From Sinohyriopsis cumingii (taxonomy: Eukaryota; Mollusca; Bivalvia; Unionida; Unionidae), in contig CM068838.1 of NCBI GenBank assembly GCA_028554795.2, positions 132,803,268 through 132,867,267 on the forward strand: a DNA stretch of 64,000 bases, given 5' to 3'. Under the pieces are notes generated by a model that saw only the letters and a program-made list of their open reading frames with translations, did not search any database and was not told the DNA's origin. Positions 26,349 to 38,219 of this stretch are shown one piece after another. The first letter of the stretch is position 1. Every line of letters begins with the position of its first letter. The translations under genes and the position numbers were made by a program.

Positions 26349-29300
26349 GATCTTACATGCAATGCTGAACGGTAACTCAAATCAGTGTTGGTGATGCATG
26401 TGCGGAGCAAAATTCCGGTTAGGCCCCAGTTTCTCTCAAAAGCATTTGTAAAACTACTCTTATACATATAGATTAAAATAGGCTAAAATGCTTGCTACCG
26501 GGCCAACTGTACTAATCGGCTGTAGATCTACTAATATCGTGACCAGCAGTACCGGACCGTTTCGGCAACTGCGAATATCACGTCTAGCGCTTAACGGGAA
26601 ATTGGTTATTTTATTAAAGATTTAAAATAATTGAGGATTAGAGAATTCGTGAACTTTTGGCTTGCGGCGTGAATCCGTGAATCGCTGAAAATGTTGTGAA
26701 ATTCACACCCAATTCGTGAGGGTTGGCAGTTATGTGTTAGTACCATTTCTGTAAGTCTTTAGTATGATTTGGCCAGGGTTCGAATCCATAACCTCCCGCA
26801 TCTGAGGCGGACATTCTAACCACTAGAGTCGTTAGATTGGTACTAACAATCGCTAAATGAATAGTCCAGAAGTTTACACCTCTTATACTGGTGATCAGAC
26901 CAATTAAAATTACATATCTTTGAAAAGTTATAAATTTTTCTATGGTGTGCCGAGACTGGTCAAAGAGTTGACATACATTTGTGTATAACATTTCTGAGCT
27001 TTCAATATGATGTTAGTTATACCAACACTGCATAGACAACCTCTTGCACATTCATAGACATGTGTTTTAATAGCTGACTGACCATGAACATATCCCCAAG
27101 CAAGACACCACTGTCCAATTTCCAGGAATCAGTATAAAGGTGAGATAAAGCATTATTCTAATCTGGAGAGGCATCTGTTCATTTTCATCATTTAGATAAA
27201 TTTAATCTGATTGGATTAGCTAAATACACCACTCCTTCAATAACTCTCACCCTGATAACTTGCGAACCCACTTATAATGCGGTGTCAGGCGAGGATCCCA
27301 TTTTTTAAACCCAAAAATATTTATCCCTATTTCTTGAACTTGAAGAAAATCGCGATCAAAATTGGTAACGGAAACTTTTATGTCTTGCTTGTTTTATCGT
27401 TGAAAACAGTAGATAAGACATGGAAATTTTAATCAACACTATGAAATATCAAATTAAAAAATAACTCGTACATTTTTTACATTTTCTTTCAAAACGACAT
27501 TCCTAGCACACCGCAATTAACGATATGTAAGGAAATTTTGATCAATGAAAATGACACTTACGCCGAATGGAGGCAGTACTTTAATAAATAAACACAAATT
27601 AAATAATTTTTTTATCAAATGAAATTTGTGTCTGAATTCCTATCATTTAGTACAATTTAAGTGTAATCATCATAAGTGCAATGTGCCCTCTTGTAATTAA
27701 ACGTAAAATGCATCAATCTACCATAACAGCTATGTCCATGAGCATTTCTCTGAGAACTTAATTAAGTGCTGAACGTGTTTTAATAACTGACTTGCAGAAG
27801 TATTTGTTGTATTGTTGCACTGAATTAAAAGCTGGCCTCCTTTACATTATCACGTTAATTATGTCTTCTGAATAAAAAAGTTGGTGGAATAAAAGAAAAG
27901 TTAAAAGGCACAAAAATCGGACTAACTTAAAATCTAGCGGCCTCAGTCATATATTGGTTGAACTCACTTCATTTGATCAGTCGAACACTGTAATAAATGT
28001 TATTGTGTATGTAACAGAAAGTACCGTAAATTAATCGACTTGTTTCATAACTGTGATGAAAGATAACAAGGCAGCAAAGCGAAAAGAATACTTTGCAAAA
28101 TAAAGAGCTTGATTTCACAGATACAGACCATTGTGGGCAAGCGAGTTTCAGAAAATTCTTGAACTGGCATTTTAAAGATATCCCCAGGGATGATAAGAAA
28201 TTTCATTATTACTTCCAATGAAATCACGACATTAACATTGTACTAATTGAACAATAAAAAATTGAGTTTCGACGTAGACGTGTCACGAAATAAATGTTGA
28301 GTGTTTTTTTTTAAAAAAAAGGAGTCTTGTTTGGTGGGGTATCAACAGTTAGTACCAATTTGGCAAGATACTTTTAAATACCACTACAAGAACTAGACTC
28401 ATCAAGAAAACAAAAAGCAGTGACGTAATACACAGATTTTTCACGTACACGTGATGGTTGTTCAAACCAGTTGGAATGATCTTTCATATCTTGGATATTT
28501 TGAGGGAAAAAAATGATATTTAAACAGAATAACAACTTCATTAGAAAAAGCGCATTATTAAAAATTATTATCGACGTGATTGTAAAATGAGGATTCAGTC
28601 ATTAAACAGCCCAGTTCCCCAATGCCCCCCCCCCCCCCACGGTTTTCTCGATGTCAAAGCGTTTTTTTCAACTTTTGGAGGTCTTCTGTAACTCGCGCCT
28701 CGCTTATCATGTGGTCTATGTTTGTGGACCCCGTTGTGCACGAGTTATCGAGAGAGAGGTGTAATGGGTTTGTGTTTTCCAGATGAATTTCAATAATTAA
28801 GTATTATACACCAAAAAAGTTTTCCATGCCATAAACTCTTAGCTCCAAGATCAATAAGAAGTACTTTCTCATTAAAACTGTCCAAGGGACAAGTGTCTGG
28901 AAGGGACATGGAACTTCAAGGTACAAAGAGATTCTGCTGTGTAGAGGCAAGCGAGACTCAGAAAAGCACTAGATAATCATCTCAGTCTATTGCAATTTTT
29001 GTGATATGAGTTCATAATTATTTGCATGAATTCATACATCAATTTACCATTGATGAGTTCAGGAGGTAATTGTTTGCATTCATTTGTCTTGAATGTTATG
29101 TGACTCATTTATTCTAAGAATTTCATACAACATTTCCTTCATAAGAATTTATTCATTTACATGTAATGCAAGTCATGTAGACTAAGAATTGTTGTTACTA
29201 TGTCTGGAAATGTTATGCCAATGAACTGTTAGTTAGCAAATATTGCAGTTAAGTGAATTTTGTTAATTCATTTGGTAATTAAGTTGTGAATTCTCTAACT

Positions 29301-30689
29301 GAGAAATTGATTGCCTCCCGACCGATACATGAATCCAGTCAATGATTTGTAGTTCTTGGCAGGATGTACAGGTTTATTATGTCTAGTTTATGTCACAGTT
29401 CATTTGGGGATACCATGCAGGTGCTAGGGGAATACATTAATCTTCAGGTAATGGACTATGTTTATAATCTGCCAGGCAGAGCCATATAGTATCTTTTCTA
29501 ATTTTGTTAAGACAATATCTGGAGTAACAGGAGTGGGAATTATGTTCAATCCCAGATGACGAAAAAGAACCAGATAATTATTTAGGTTGTCTATTATTTA
29601 TTTTTAAACAGGAAATAGCTCCATAAACACACCCATACTGTGGGCAAAGAGAGCAGACGACCACATTATGATTGATGAACTGAAAGAGGCTGGGGAGAGA
29701 GCGAGAGGAAAAGGAATATGATGATACTAACATAAATGTTGAATTTGAAAGGACGCAAGCAACCAGGTTATGCAGGTATGTATGTTGGGGAACTGAGTTT
29801 GATCATTCACTCAATTTCATGATGAAATTTGTCTTACTGGTATAAACAGAATGGCTAATTTCATTTTTTAAATATAAAATCTGGTTTATTTTATTTCTAA
29901 AGGAGTTAATCCTTCAAATATCAAATTTTTTAATGTAATGGAGGAAACTGCCAATGCTAAAAGATTTTTTTTGTTAGACACAGGTCCAGGGCTGGTGAAC
30001 TGTTAAGCAATGTATTGCATGTTACGTTCAACAGCAATTTTAACCATTTTACATTTTTGGTACACATCTATTATATGTGGAACAATTTAAGAGTAAAGTC
30101 TGATTGTTATAGCTGTGTAATTATTTATCACAGAAGAATTTATGTGCTTTAAAATCCGGAGAGAACTTGTTCACCGTCATGTCAGTGAGGCCGTGTGACC
30201 AACCATAGCTGCCATTTCTCATACTCGAAATTTACAAGTTTTTCGTCTGCGTCTACATCACTAAGTCATCTGAATTTGATAATTTATAAAAACTAATTGC
30301 TGCCTTCATCAATATCAGAGCCTTTACCTAGGTTATTGAATCTTTCATAGTTGTGATTCTAATCGTGAAAACTTCATAAGTACTGAATGAAATCCGTGAC
30401 CGTCATTTTGGAGAGTGGAGATTACAACCCAGTTACTTTAAATAGCAAATATCAACTAGTACATAAACAGTGACCACGTGATCTGATGTAATTGTCATTC
30501 ACAGAACTGAATGTAGTATCTAATAAGGGGTTTTCCCCGAAGGTGATGCTACAAAAACCAGCTTAAAATGGCTGATGTTTACAACAGGTGTTTACAGCAG
30601 GCATTCATGCAACTTTTGTAGAGGCATCAAAAGGCGCTTCGATGCGACTTTTGTAGAGGTGTCCAAAGACGGTTGCATGAGGTAAAGGG

Positions 30690-31905
30690 TTAAATAAACT
30701 CACAAGCCCTGACTTAATTCCTGACTGATTTCCACATGCCCAAAATTTCCCCTTGTTTTAATATTGTTAAACAATGTTGCAAAAGCTACAAATCGAAAAT
30801 AAATTCAACAGGTTTCAAAGGAGTTTGAAGGTAATGCAAGTGCCATTAGTGTTCATCACTACATTCACTAGGGTCTGGATGGTCCTGGTGTTCAAACTTC
30901 TCTGCTAGATTCAGAGTGAATCCTGGTCAGAACTGAGTTGATGTATGTCAACGTGTTGTTTGCAGTATGTGCAAAGAATACCCCCCCATTATCTTTGGAG
31001 GGTGGGGTGGCTGGCTGGCATGCTTCACAAAGTAAAAGTCTGTCAACCCAGAGTTCTGAAATGTAATTTTGCTTAACTTTGCTTCCTAATTTGGCTTAAA
31101 ATATAAATTACGCTTGAACAATATTCCAACAACTGAAATGATCATGCTTTGCATTACATATATGCAGTAAAATCCGTCTTCAAAGAAACACTGCCTCTGT
31201 TCACAAACTTGTCAAAAATATAATACATATGGCTCAAACAGTCTCATTCAAGGTAATGACATGTATTAACTTTTGGCCTTGTTAAGGCATCTAGCATCTC
31301 TGATTTACCTACAATGGGTTGTTCCACTTCCTGATCCTACCTATGGAAATTAGCAAAATGGGCTCAACCATTACAGCCTTCAAACACATCTCACTAGCTA
31401 CTGTCATGCAATTAAGTAATATGTGAACTGGTGATTTAAACCTAATCTCTTCACCTTTAATATCTGCTATTTAAACTGCACAAGGGATAGTTTTACATCA
31501 GCTCCAATCATGACAGTTTACTGAATATACATGCTACATGTAACAAGCACACACTGAAAAGGGTGGGGTTTTTTTTTATATAGGTTATTAAAAATTGTGT
31601 AGTCTAAAAAGACGACAGTGTCAGAGGGTTTGTGAGAACAAAATTGTATTTTAGCATCATATGCCATGCTTCAATTTGATTAAAATCAGATCTCAATTTC
31701 ACCTAAGACAGTGGTGATCTGATCTGGATTGTGCTGTGTTATGGCAGGTATGTCAACATCCTGAAAATACATTTACACATTTCAAAAGCACAACCAGTTT
31801 CCTCAGGCAAATTAGAATTATTTTTTTCACAAGCCCAACAGGTACCTCACCTGGAATACAGGATGGGCCCATTCTAAATTTAGAGGGGCCCCGGGTGTTG
31901 GGATG
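30690..31905 (+). repeat. dispersed repeat family C, copy 2
   Basis: Collinear with copy 1 at 15757-16790 and, in reverse, with 50545-51010. Its right end has the extra segment 'ggaatacaggatgggcccat', also found reversed in copy 3. The open frame at 31736-32053 runs out of this repeat and shows no domain. Confidence 0.6.
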
Positions 31906-32292
31906 TCTGATTTTTTTTATAGCAATGACCGTTATATTCTGCTGTTCTAGTCTATATCATATCTCTATTTCTTCCATTAATTTTATATTTTATTATTTAC
32001 TCAATCCAGGCAATAATACCATGGCTGATCAGCCTCTAGATAACAATAACTAGATGCACCACGTAACAACAGACAACATATGCCCTAAAGTTACAATCAT
32101 ATTCCAAACATTTCATTAACCATGGTGATTTCTGCAATCACAAGCGCAACACAAGTTAAAACTGGTACAAAATTTACTTAAAGAGTCTGGCTTTTAATTT
32201 GGAACTCAAGTTCAAAAAAGGATTTAAAAAAAACAAGTGGAAAAAATAAAAAGACTTATAATCAAGGCTGCATCATGCAGCTGTATACTTAC

Positions 32293-32396
32293 AGTAATAA
32301 ACCTAAAAAGCCTTTGAGTGGTAGGATTCCCCATACTAATCCCAAGATAATTCCAATAATCTGTCTCATCCAGTATATGACATCCAGGAACTCATC
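32293..32396 (-). CDS. RAB5IF: RAB5IF exon 2
   Basis: The acceptor is 'aatttcag' and the donor GTAAGT. The exon starts in phase 0 with DEFLDVIYWMRQ, the signature of the family, followed by IIGIILGLVWGILPLKGF, the first hydrophobic helix with its conserved W-G-LPL turn. It ends after two bases of a Leu codon completed by exon 3. No stop or indel. Confidence 0.88.
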
Positions 32397-33913
32397 CTGA
32401 AATTATTCATAAACCAAAGACTTAAAATTAAATAAAATAAACTAGTTAAAACTTATATAAAAGGATGGCAATGACCTGCATATTAAGCACACAATTAAGA
32501 AAAAAGACTAGTGCCTACATGTGAGCCCACAATAATAACTTTGCTAAAAATCTTAAGCCTCAACTGTTGATGAAACAACACTGCCAGCAGAAAAGTGAGT
32601 ACTACATATAACTTCCAATTAATTTGGGTTCAACAACAAAATCTGAGCAAATGAATGGCATCCATGGCAACAATACATGTAGCTCTCTTGCAGTACACTT
32701 AGAGGATTTATTAAATGATTCTTTTTCAAATGTAAAAGACAGTCTGTTTTGTCATTATCTGTTAAATTTAAAAAAGAATCATTTAATTGCATTTTATTAA
32801 TTTAAGTTTTGTTGGCACTTAGTTCATATTTTTACAAGCCAGTTTACATATCACAGTACATACTGACTGGTCTCAGGACCAAAATCTTGTAAACAATCAT
32901 GTGTTGTTAATGCATTTCAATTTGCTTTGTCATTACAATTCATTAAAAATTTTTTTACTGAATTTGATTTTAAAAATAAGAAGAAAATATGAGCACAATT
33001 TACCCAAATACACCCCAAATGCTGTCCGCAAACAAGCACATTTACAATGAAAGAAATTTTTTCAATCATTGCAAAGTTCTGGGTTAAAAAGAAATATGTT
33101 AAATTACAAAAGAAATCAGAAATTCTTTGTACAAAACACAACAAACATCTCCAATAACCATTTACTTGGAAAGTATTGACAAAGTCTGGGACGACATATA
33201 TGTCCCTAATTTGCATAATTAATTGCAAAGATCTATATTCTGGAAGATTGTTAATTTTTATTTGTGGGCACACCTTTGACCTTTAGCTATGATTAGCTAT
33301 TGGCCTCAAGTGTATCCCCCACCCCACCCCGATCTTTGTCAGAAACATTCAAAGGCATTTATGTGTCTGTGTTCCCATCCTCTGAAATTTATGGGGTTTT
33401 TTTTGTAAAAAAAAATTTAAAAAATTTCAAAAGAAAATGTATTTATACAATCAATTTTGTCTGTTTCTCTTAATTTACTACTTTCTTGGATGAGTCGTAC
33501 TCCGAGGTTCCTGTATGTACAGGACCCTTATTTTCCTCCTCTCTCAAAGCAATATAGCTTTATTTTCCGACCTTAATTACTTGTTATATGTTATGTAAAT
33601 CAAGAGTGACATATTTGTCTGAGGATAATTACATAACATGATCCCTATTTCCAGTGATTGTGGTCTTTGTATGGCCAAATTTTTTCTTTTAGTTACTGGA
33701 TGTTTATTTCTCCTACAAAAGATGTATACTCGATGATCCATATATATGTATATATATATGTATATATATATTTATTACATATATAATGTATGATACATAT
33801 GCATACATTATTACCTTTGGCTTTAATCCTTGGATGCATGCATATGTATATAAAATTACTGCCAAATATACCCAAATACTTCCAAAGCATATCTAAATGC
33901 TATTAGAAATATA

Positions 33914-33918
33914 TAGAT
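33914..33918. repeat. Maverick target-site duplication TAGAT (left)
   Basis: The same five bases follow the right end at 49406-49410. Mavericks usually make 6 bp. Here the outer sixth base differs (a versus t), so either the duplication is 5 bp or one base has mutated. Confidence 0.75.
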
Positions 33919-34086
33919 AGCAGCAGAGGGGGCGAACAGACCAAAACAATTTTACCAGTAACCCCTTCCAGGAAATTATTCCTCGATAGAGGGCTTATTT
34001 CGACGAAATAAACCCTTTTATTCAGACCACAGAACAAAAAAAAATATCCTTGAAATTCGGAGAGAGAAATGCTTTGCATGAGAAAT
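33919..34086. repeat. Maverick left terminal inverted repeat, 168 bp
   Basis: It begins AGCAGCAGAGGGGGCGAAC and by eye matches the right end base for base through 34086, including the A9 run near 34035. It contains a hairpin, TTATTTCG-A-CGAAATAA at 33995-34011, framed by GGG/CCC. Its inner edge coincides with the first copy of the 'gaaatgctttgcatga' unit. Confidence 0.92.
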
Positions 34087-34144
34087 GCTTTGCATGAGCG
34101 ATGCTAGCATCGCCACAGAGAAATCTTCGAGTTTCCAAGGAAAC
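34065..34144. repeat. stem-loop cluster 1 (Maverick palindromic family)
   Basis: Two tandem 'gaaatgctttgcatga' units, then the 16-bp perfect palindrome GCGATGCTAGCATCGC (34098-34113), then GTTTCC-AA-GGAAAC (34131-34144). It lies just past the 3' end of the ATPase gene. The second unit plus palindrome (33 bases) recurs at 41363-41395 with one difference. Confidence 0.85.
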
Positions 34145-34153
34145 ATTTTTATG

Positions 34154-34822
34154 TTAACCATACAATGTGTCGAGTCCGACGCGGTATCGTGTCCGCGGGT
34201 CGTGTAAATTTATCGTCACAAATCCGTGAGGGTTTCTTTGAGCGCGACTAAAGAAATTCTTAAACTTATTAATATCCATATCGCCGCTACACCAGGTTTG
34301 ATGAATATTTCTCAGCGTATGAACATCAACTCCATTGAATATCGCAAGAAGATTACAGTTATCCCTGATTACTTTTGGTATTTGTGTGTAACGTTGAGTA
34401 ACATAAATGACATCGGTGTTTTTATGACGACCCCGGGAAAATATTCTTGCAGGATTTTTTTGCTTGTCCAGCATCACATCATCATACACTACTAGGTTAT
34501 TTATTTCCCCGTTAAGGTCTTCAACGCTGGGAGCTTCTTCGATATCAGTGATAATATCAACTACTTCCTCGCCGTCTTCACTCAGCGCTTTTGCACTCTC
34601 ATTAAGATCTTTTATAACATTATAGCATCGCTGATCATCTACAGATGGTGCTACCAAATACAGCTTATCCCACTTCATCCACTTCATTATCATGTTCAGC
34701 AGCAGTTGCGTTTTACCCGATCCTGATGGTCCTATGATGATCATTCTGATAGAGTTTGGTAGCACTGAATTATGCTTGATTGGCTCCTTTCTTCGCGTCG
34801 CAGAAAAATCTGTAATTTCCAT
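34154..34822 (-). CDS. A32-like genome-packaging ATPase
   Basis: 222 residues, FtsK/HerA-superfamily ATPase that pumps the genome into the preformed capsid in Mavericks and related viruses. Walker A GPSGSGKT is at residues 31-38, preceded by a hydrophobic strand. Walker B 'LVVYDDV' has its acidic pair at 114-115. A sensor-like segment 'VIYVTQRYTQIPKVIRDNCN' follows. The length fits the family (about 220-260). The start at 34822 is preceded by CCCTATATATAA, an AT-rich context shared with most genes of the element. It is the leftmost gene and the only virion-morphogenesis gene outside the right-hand block. The PLA2 gene diverges from it 22 bases away. The frame is intact. Confidence 0.92.
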   Translation of the reverse strand: MEITDFSATRRKEPIKHNSVLPNSIRMIIIGPSGSGKTQLLLNMIMKWMKWDKLYLVAPSVDDQRCYNVIKDLNESAKALSEDGEEVVDIITDIEEAPSVEDLNGEINNLVVYDDVMLDKQKNPARIFSRGRHKNTDVIYVTQRYTQIPKVIRDNCNLLAIFNGVDVHTLRNIHQTWCSGDMDINKFKNFFSRAQRNPHGFVTINLHDPRTRYRVGLDTLYG

Positions 34823-34844
34823 TTATATATAGGGAATAATAATT

Positions 34845-35350
34845 ATGGATCTATATTGTGTGAAGTGTCGGGCACGAACCCCTACAAACGACATAACAAC
34901 CATTACAACAAAAAATAACAGACAAGCACTTTCTGGTAAGTGTGCGCGATGTGGCACAAAAAAATTTAGATTTCAAAAAAAAAGCGAGAATTCCGCGGAG
35001 GTGACATTGCAGCCAAACTTGGAAAGCTCCCCGGAACTCCCTGGGCAAAGTATCCCGGAGAAAAACATCTCCCAGGATACAATTACTGCGGTCCAGGGAC
35101 ACGACTAGATATCAGACTTGATGAACAATCTAACCCAAAACCGGGAGAGTATCCGATAAACGCTATCGACGCAGCGTGTCACATACATGATGTTGCTTAT
35201 CGAAGTAAAGATCTACAAGACAGGCATATCGCGGATGTGAAATTAATTCATGCACTAAGCGCCATAAAAAATAAATCATTTAGGGAGTCACTCGCTAATT
35301 GGTTAATAAGATCAGCGATGAAATCTAAATTAGCATTAGGCGCTGGATAA
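34845..35350 (+). CDS. zinc-ribbon + phospholipase A2 minor capsid gene, halves in different frames
   Basis: The first part, from ATG 34845, has a Cys-x2-Cys zinc ribbon (CVKC...CARC, residues 5-31) of the DUF5679 kind. The second part lies one frame back (-1) and carries the parvovirus-type PLA2 signature: a calcium-loop YCGPGT and, further on, the catalytic HDVAY, ending at TAA 35348-35350. The frames meet at an A9 run (34975-34983) preceded by C, where the zero-frame heptamer is A-AAA-AAA. In related elements the two domains form one protein, used for membrane breach during entry. Either the site is a programmed -1 slip or this copy has lost one A. Without the slip, the first frame ends at 35108 after a tail with no resemblance to the family. 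Confidence 0.8.
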
Positions 35351-35359
35351 TTAATAACA

Positions 35360-36352
35360 ATGGAAGCATTTCCAATGCAAGCGATTTATTATTCCCCAAT
35401 CGGATACTGGAGAGGTAACTCAGCAGTTAATAAACTCGCCAACGCGGCATCAGTAACACGCGAGGTTGCCAAAAATTGGCTATCAAAACAAGCAATATGG
35501 CAAATCTACTTACCACCACCTCGACAAATCAACTTTGCACATTTTGATGTTAGTGTGCCCAATGAAGTTCATCAGGCTGACATACTATTCCTGCCTCATG
35601 ATACTGTCCGTAGAAAAACATACAAATACGCGCTAACAGTAGTTGATGTTGCTAGTAGATACAAAGAAGCAGAACCGTTAGCGACTAAAACAGCGTCCGA
35701 AGTCGCCTCTGCGTTTAAACGGATTTATCAGCGAGGACCTCTAAGCTGGCCCCGATTATTACAAGTTGATCCTGGTAAAGAATTTCAGGGCGCGGTGTCA
35801 TCGTTGACAAAGCAGCATAACGTTGTTATACGACAAGGGCATACTGAAATTCATCGGGATCAGGCAATTGTTGAGCGATTTAATAGAACACTCGCTGAGA
35901 GATTATTCGGATACCAGTACGCGAGGGAATTCATTTACGATACGAGATCTCGTGAATGGGTTGCAAGACTGCCAAACGTGATAGCCGCGCTGAATAATGA
36001 AATTACCAGAACAACAAACATGAGACCTGTAAATGCAATCACAAAAAAATATATACCCGGCGTTGGTGAACGCGGACATGTTTCAACGCAGCCAGGGACG
36101 CTAGCGTCCCCACTGCTGGGTAATGTCACCGTTAGGTATTTATACGAACCAGGCGAACTAGAAGGAGGAAAAAAAAGAGCAACCGATCCCACATGGAGTG
36201 TTACTACACATAAGATATCCAGCATAACAAGATCAACTGGGAGAAACGCAATCTACAGATTAGATTCAACTGCTCCTCAGCGTGGATTCACACGCGAGCA
36301 ACTTCAGGTGATTCCCACGGATACACAATTACCACCCCGATCACTTAAATAA
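35360..36352 (+). CDS. retrovirus-type (rve) integrase
   Basis: 330 residues. It cuts and joins the element ends to target DNA, giving the short duplication seen at the borders. An N-terminal helical region (about 10-50, 'YSPIGYWRG...AVNKLA') is typical of Maverick integrases. The RNase H-fold core follows with D74 (QAD), D137 (QVDPGKEF) and E172 (AIVERFNR), an exact D,D-35-E spacing. The C-terminal part (about 255-315) is basic and beta-rich, like the SH3/chromo-like tails of these enzymes. Uninterrupted, so probably active. Its 3' end overlaps the polymerase gene end tail-to-tail by 8 bases. A 16-bp palindrome at 36095-36110 lies in frame and encodes part of the linker before the C-terminal domain. 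Confidence 0.94.
   Translation: MEAFPMQAIYYSPIGYWRGNSAVNKLANAASVTREVAKNWLSKQAIWQIYLPPPRQINFAHFDVSVPNEVHQADILFLPHDTVRRKTYKYALTVVDVASRYKEAEPLATKTASEVASAFKRIYQRGPLSWPRLLQVDPGKEFQGAVSSLTKQHNVVIRQGHTEIHRDQAIVERFNRTLAERLFGYQYAREFIYDTRSREWVARLPNVIAALNNEITRTTNMRPVNAITKKYIPGVGERGHVSTQPGTLASPLLGNVTVRYLYEPGELEGGKKRATDPTWSVTTHKISSITRSTGRNAIYRLDSTAPQRGFTREQLQVIPTDTQLPPRSLK
36095..36110. repeat. stem-loop inside the integrase gene
   Basis: GGGACGCTAGCGTCCC, a perfect 16-bp palindrome with the CTAG centre used by other members. It reads through in frame (…GTLAS…). Confidence 0.85.
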
Positions 36353-38219
36353 CTGCAGCAACACCTCTGCGTCGGTTACACTCAAGACATGTCAACATCA
36401 CATTTTCACGTGTATGACCGCGACTGCTATCTATTCTATCTACGGTAAATTGTCTTGGGTCGTTTTTCGAATACTGCCACAGCAATAAACAATTACAACT
36501 TGCACACCGATTATTCTGTTGTTGTTGTAATTGTATAATGAGTGTTTCGTCGAGATCAAACTCTCTACCATTTTTTTTGTCGCTCTGTTTGTAACCGGCT
36601 AATTTCTTTCTTATTGTATCATCAGCGATTGATCTGTTGATGCTGTCGTTGATAACATCATCTAATACAATTCTTTGTAACTGAGCTATCCTTCTTACTC
36701 TTGACACGGCTAAATAAACTAAATTTGACCACTCGATGCGATCATCAACAATCCAAACTGTTGTATCTGAAATAGTTAGTCCCTGCGAACTGTGGATGGT
36801 CATAGCGTATCCTAGCGTCCACGGGGATTTGCTCATTTTCAGTGCTTGTTCGACAGCATCAACATCAACTGTGACAATATCATTCAATACTAAATTTTGT
36901 TTTTCCGATTTTCCTGGAATATCAACATCAATATTCTGCAATCGCGTATCAGCTGGTCTATAACACAACGGCACTACCAGCATGGGAAATTTCTTCTGAT
37001 GTAACTGAAATAACCGCTGCTGAAGTGTATCCCTGACTATCTTTCTACTTGCCACAATTAAATCACCTGGTTTCCACGTTTCCCAAAAGTCGCTCAGCGA
37101 AGTCTCTGGAATTATTTCACGCATTATCTCACACTGGACTTTATTGGTTTGTAGCCTGATCAGTGTCTTAAACTTTTTCAGCGTTTCATCGAGTGCTCTG
37201 TGATCGTTAGTTATTTCCTCATAATAATCTACAAAAGTTTTCAGCCACTCGTGTGGAGATTCACCTGTAAATGGCGGTGGTTGACCATGATCGCCGCACA
37301 TCACCACTGCGGTATTTTTCTTTAGCAACCAATCCAGAAACTGTTTTAATATATCTAACGGCACAGTGTCTATCTCATCCCAGATGATTTTCTCGGGAAT
37401 ATATTTCGTTCCCATTCGTTCAGGTGTCCACGTGCCGCCGCTGTATTTGAAAAAACTGTGATACGTGCACGCGTTAACATCCCGTTGTCTCATCTCCCTG
37501 GCAAGTCTGTGTGTGGGAGTCAGCACGACCAAGTCAGAACCGCGAAATAATTCAATCGCTCGAGTTGTCTTACCAGAACCACCAGGCCCGTTCAGATAAA
37601 CTGTTTTGTGTCTTGTAACAGGATCGTGCACCGGCGGCAACAACGAAACCGTCGAAGACATTTCTGCGCTGCGATACTCATCCTTGATTTCAACGTCAGC
37701 TGATTCACAATATCCTTGTAACATTTCATTCTTTATTCTCCACGAGCCCCACGATGGATCATCCGATATAACATTATCCAACAGCGCTGAGTGTTTTTTA
37801 TCGATATAAAATGAATCCGTTGCAACTCTCACTGCGACAACAGGGAATCTATTAATCATCGACAACAAATTTATGGATACATAAGCTAGCATTGAAGATC
37901 TCAAATGTGTGTACTGAGATGATTCTCCGTCGATATAACTAAAAACAGTTCCTAGTTTTTCCCCGTTTGACAGAAACACATCTTCGCGGTTACAGAACAT
38001 GTTGTTCGCGGCTGCATCAGCGACAACAAGATCCAATTCAGTCTTGTCCATGATTAATCGACTGTGATGTTGTTTATGATCATACGCTCCACCTTGAGTG
38101 AATTTCCCTATTATTCTTCGTCCTAGATCTTTTGCTGTGCTTTCATCATTTCCAAGTTTGCTTTTAAGTACTTCAGGAGCTTTCTCGATGATAGTGTCGA
38201 TAAAAGTTTCTGGATATTC

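Larger units (their letters stand above)
25536..26734 (-). mobile_element. hAT transposon, internally deleted, copy 1 (1199 bp)
   Basis: The ends are CATAGCTGCCAACC and, read inwards from the right, CATAACTGCCAACC. A 6-bp TGTTAG duplication flanks them. Near-identical in structure to the copy at 55391-56600. Two transposase remnants on the minus strand (26145-26348 and 25709-26053) are the N- and C-terminal parts of a hAT transposase whose catalytic middle is missing, so the copy is non-autonomous. It sits inside a SINE A copy and is therefore younger than it. Confidence 0.85.
25331..26832 (-). repeat. SINE family A copy, split by a hAT insertion
   Basis: The tail half is 25331-25535 ('tttttaatgtagctttt', 'cactggggtatcatgcc', 'ccaagcgaggcagctgttag'). 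The tRNA-like head half is 26735-26832 ('ggttcgaatccataacctcc', 'gaggcggacattctaaccac'). The two halves join at 'tgttag' as in the intact copy at 51218, which proves the nested insertion. Confidence 0.85.
21969..32292 (-). other. RAB5IF intron 2
   Basis: About 10.3 kb. It contains a SINE B copy, a LINE RT relic, a GT microsatellite, a SINE A copy split by a hAT insertion, and repeat C copy 2. From about 26860 to 30690 I see only AT-rich sequence with scattered short repeats and no coding pattern. Confidence 0.8.

Noticed and set aside
34851..35102. minus-strand 83-residue frame opposite the zinc ribbon
   Set aside because: Antisense shadow of the zinc-ribbon/PLA2 gene; no family features.
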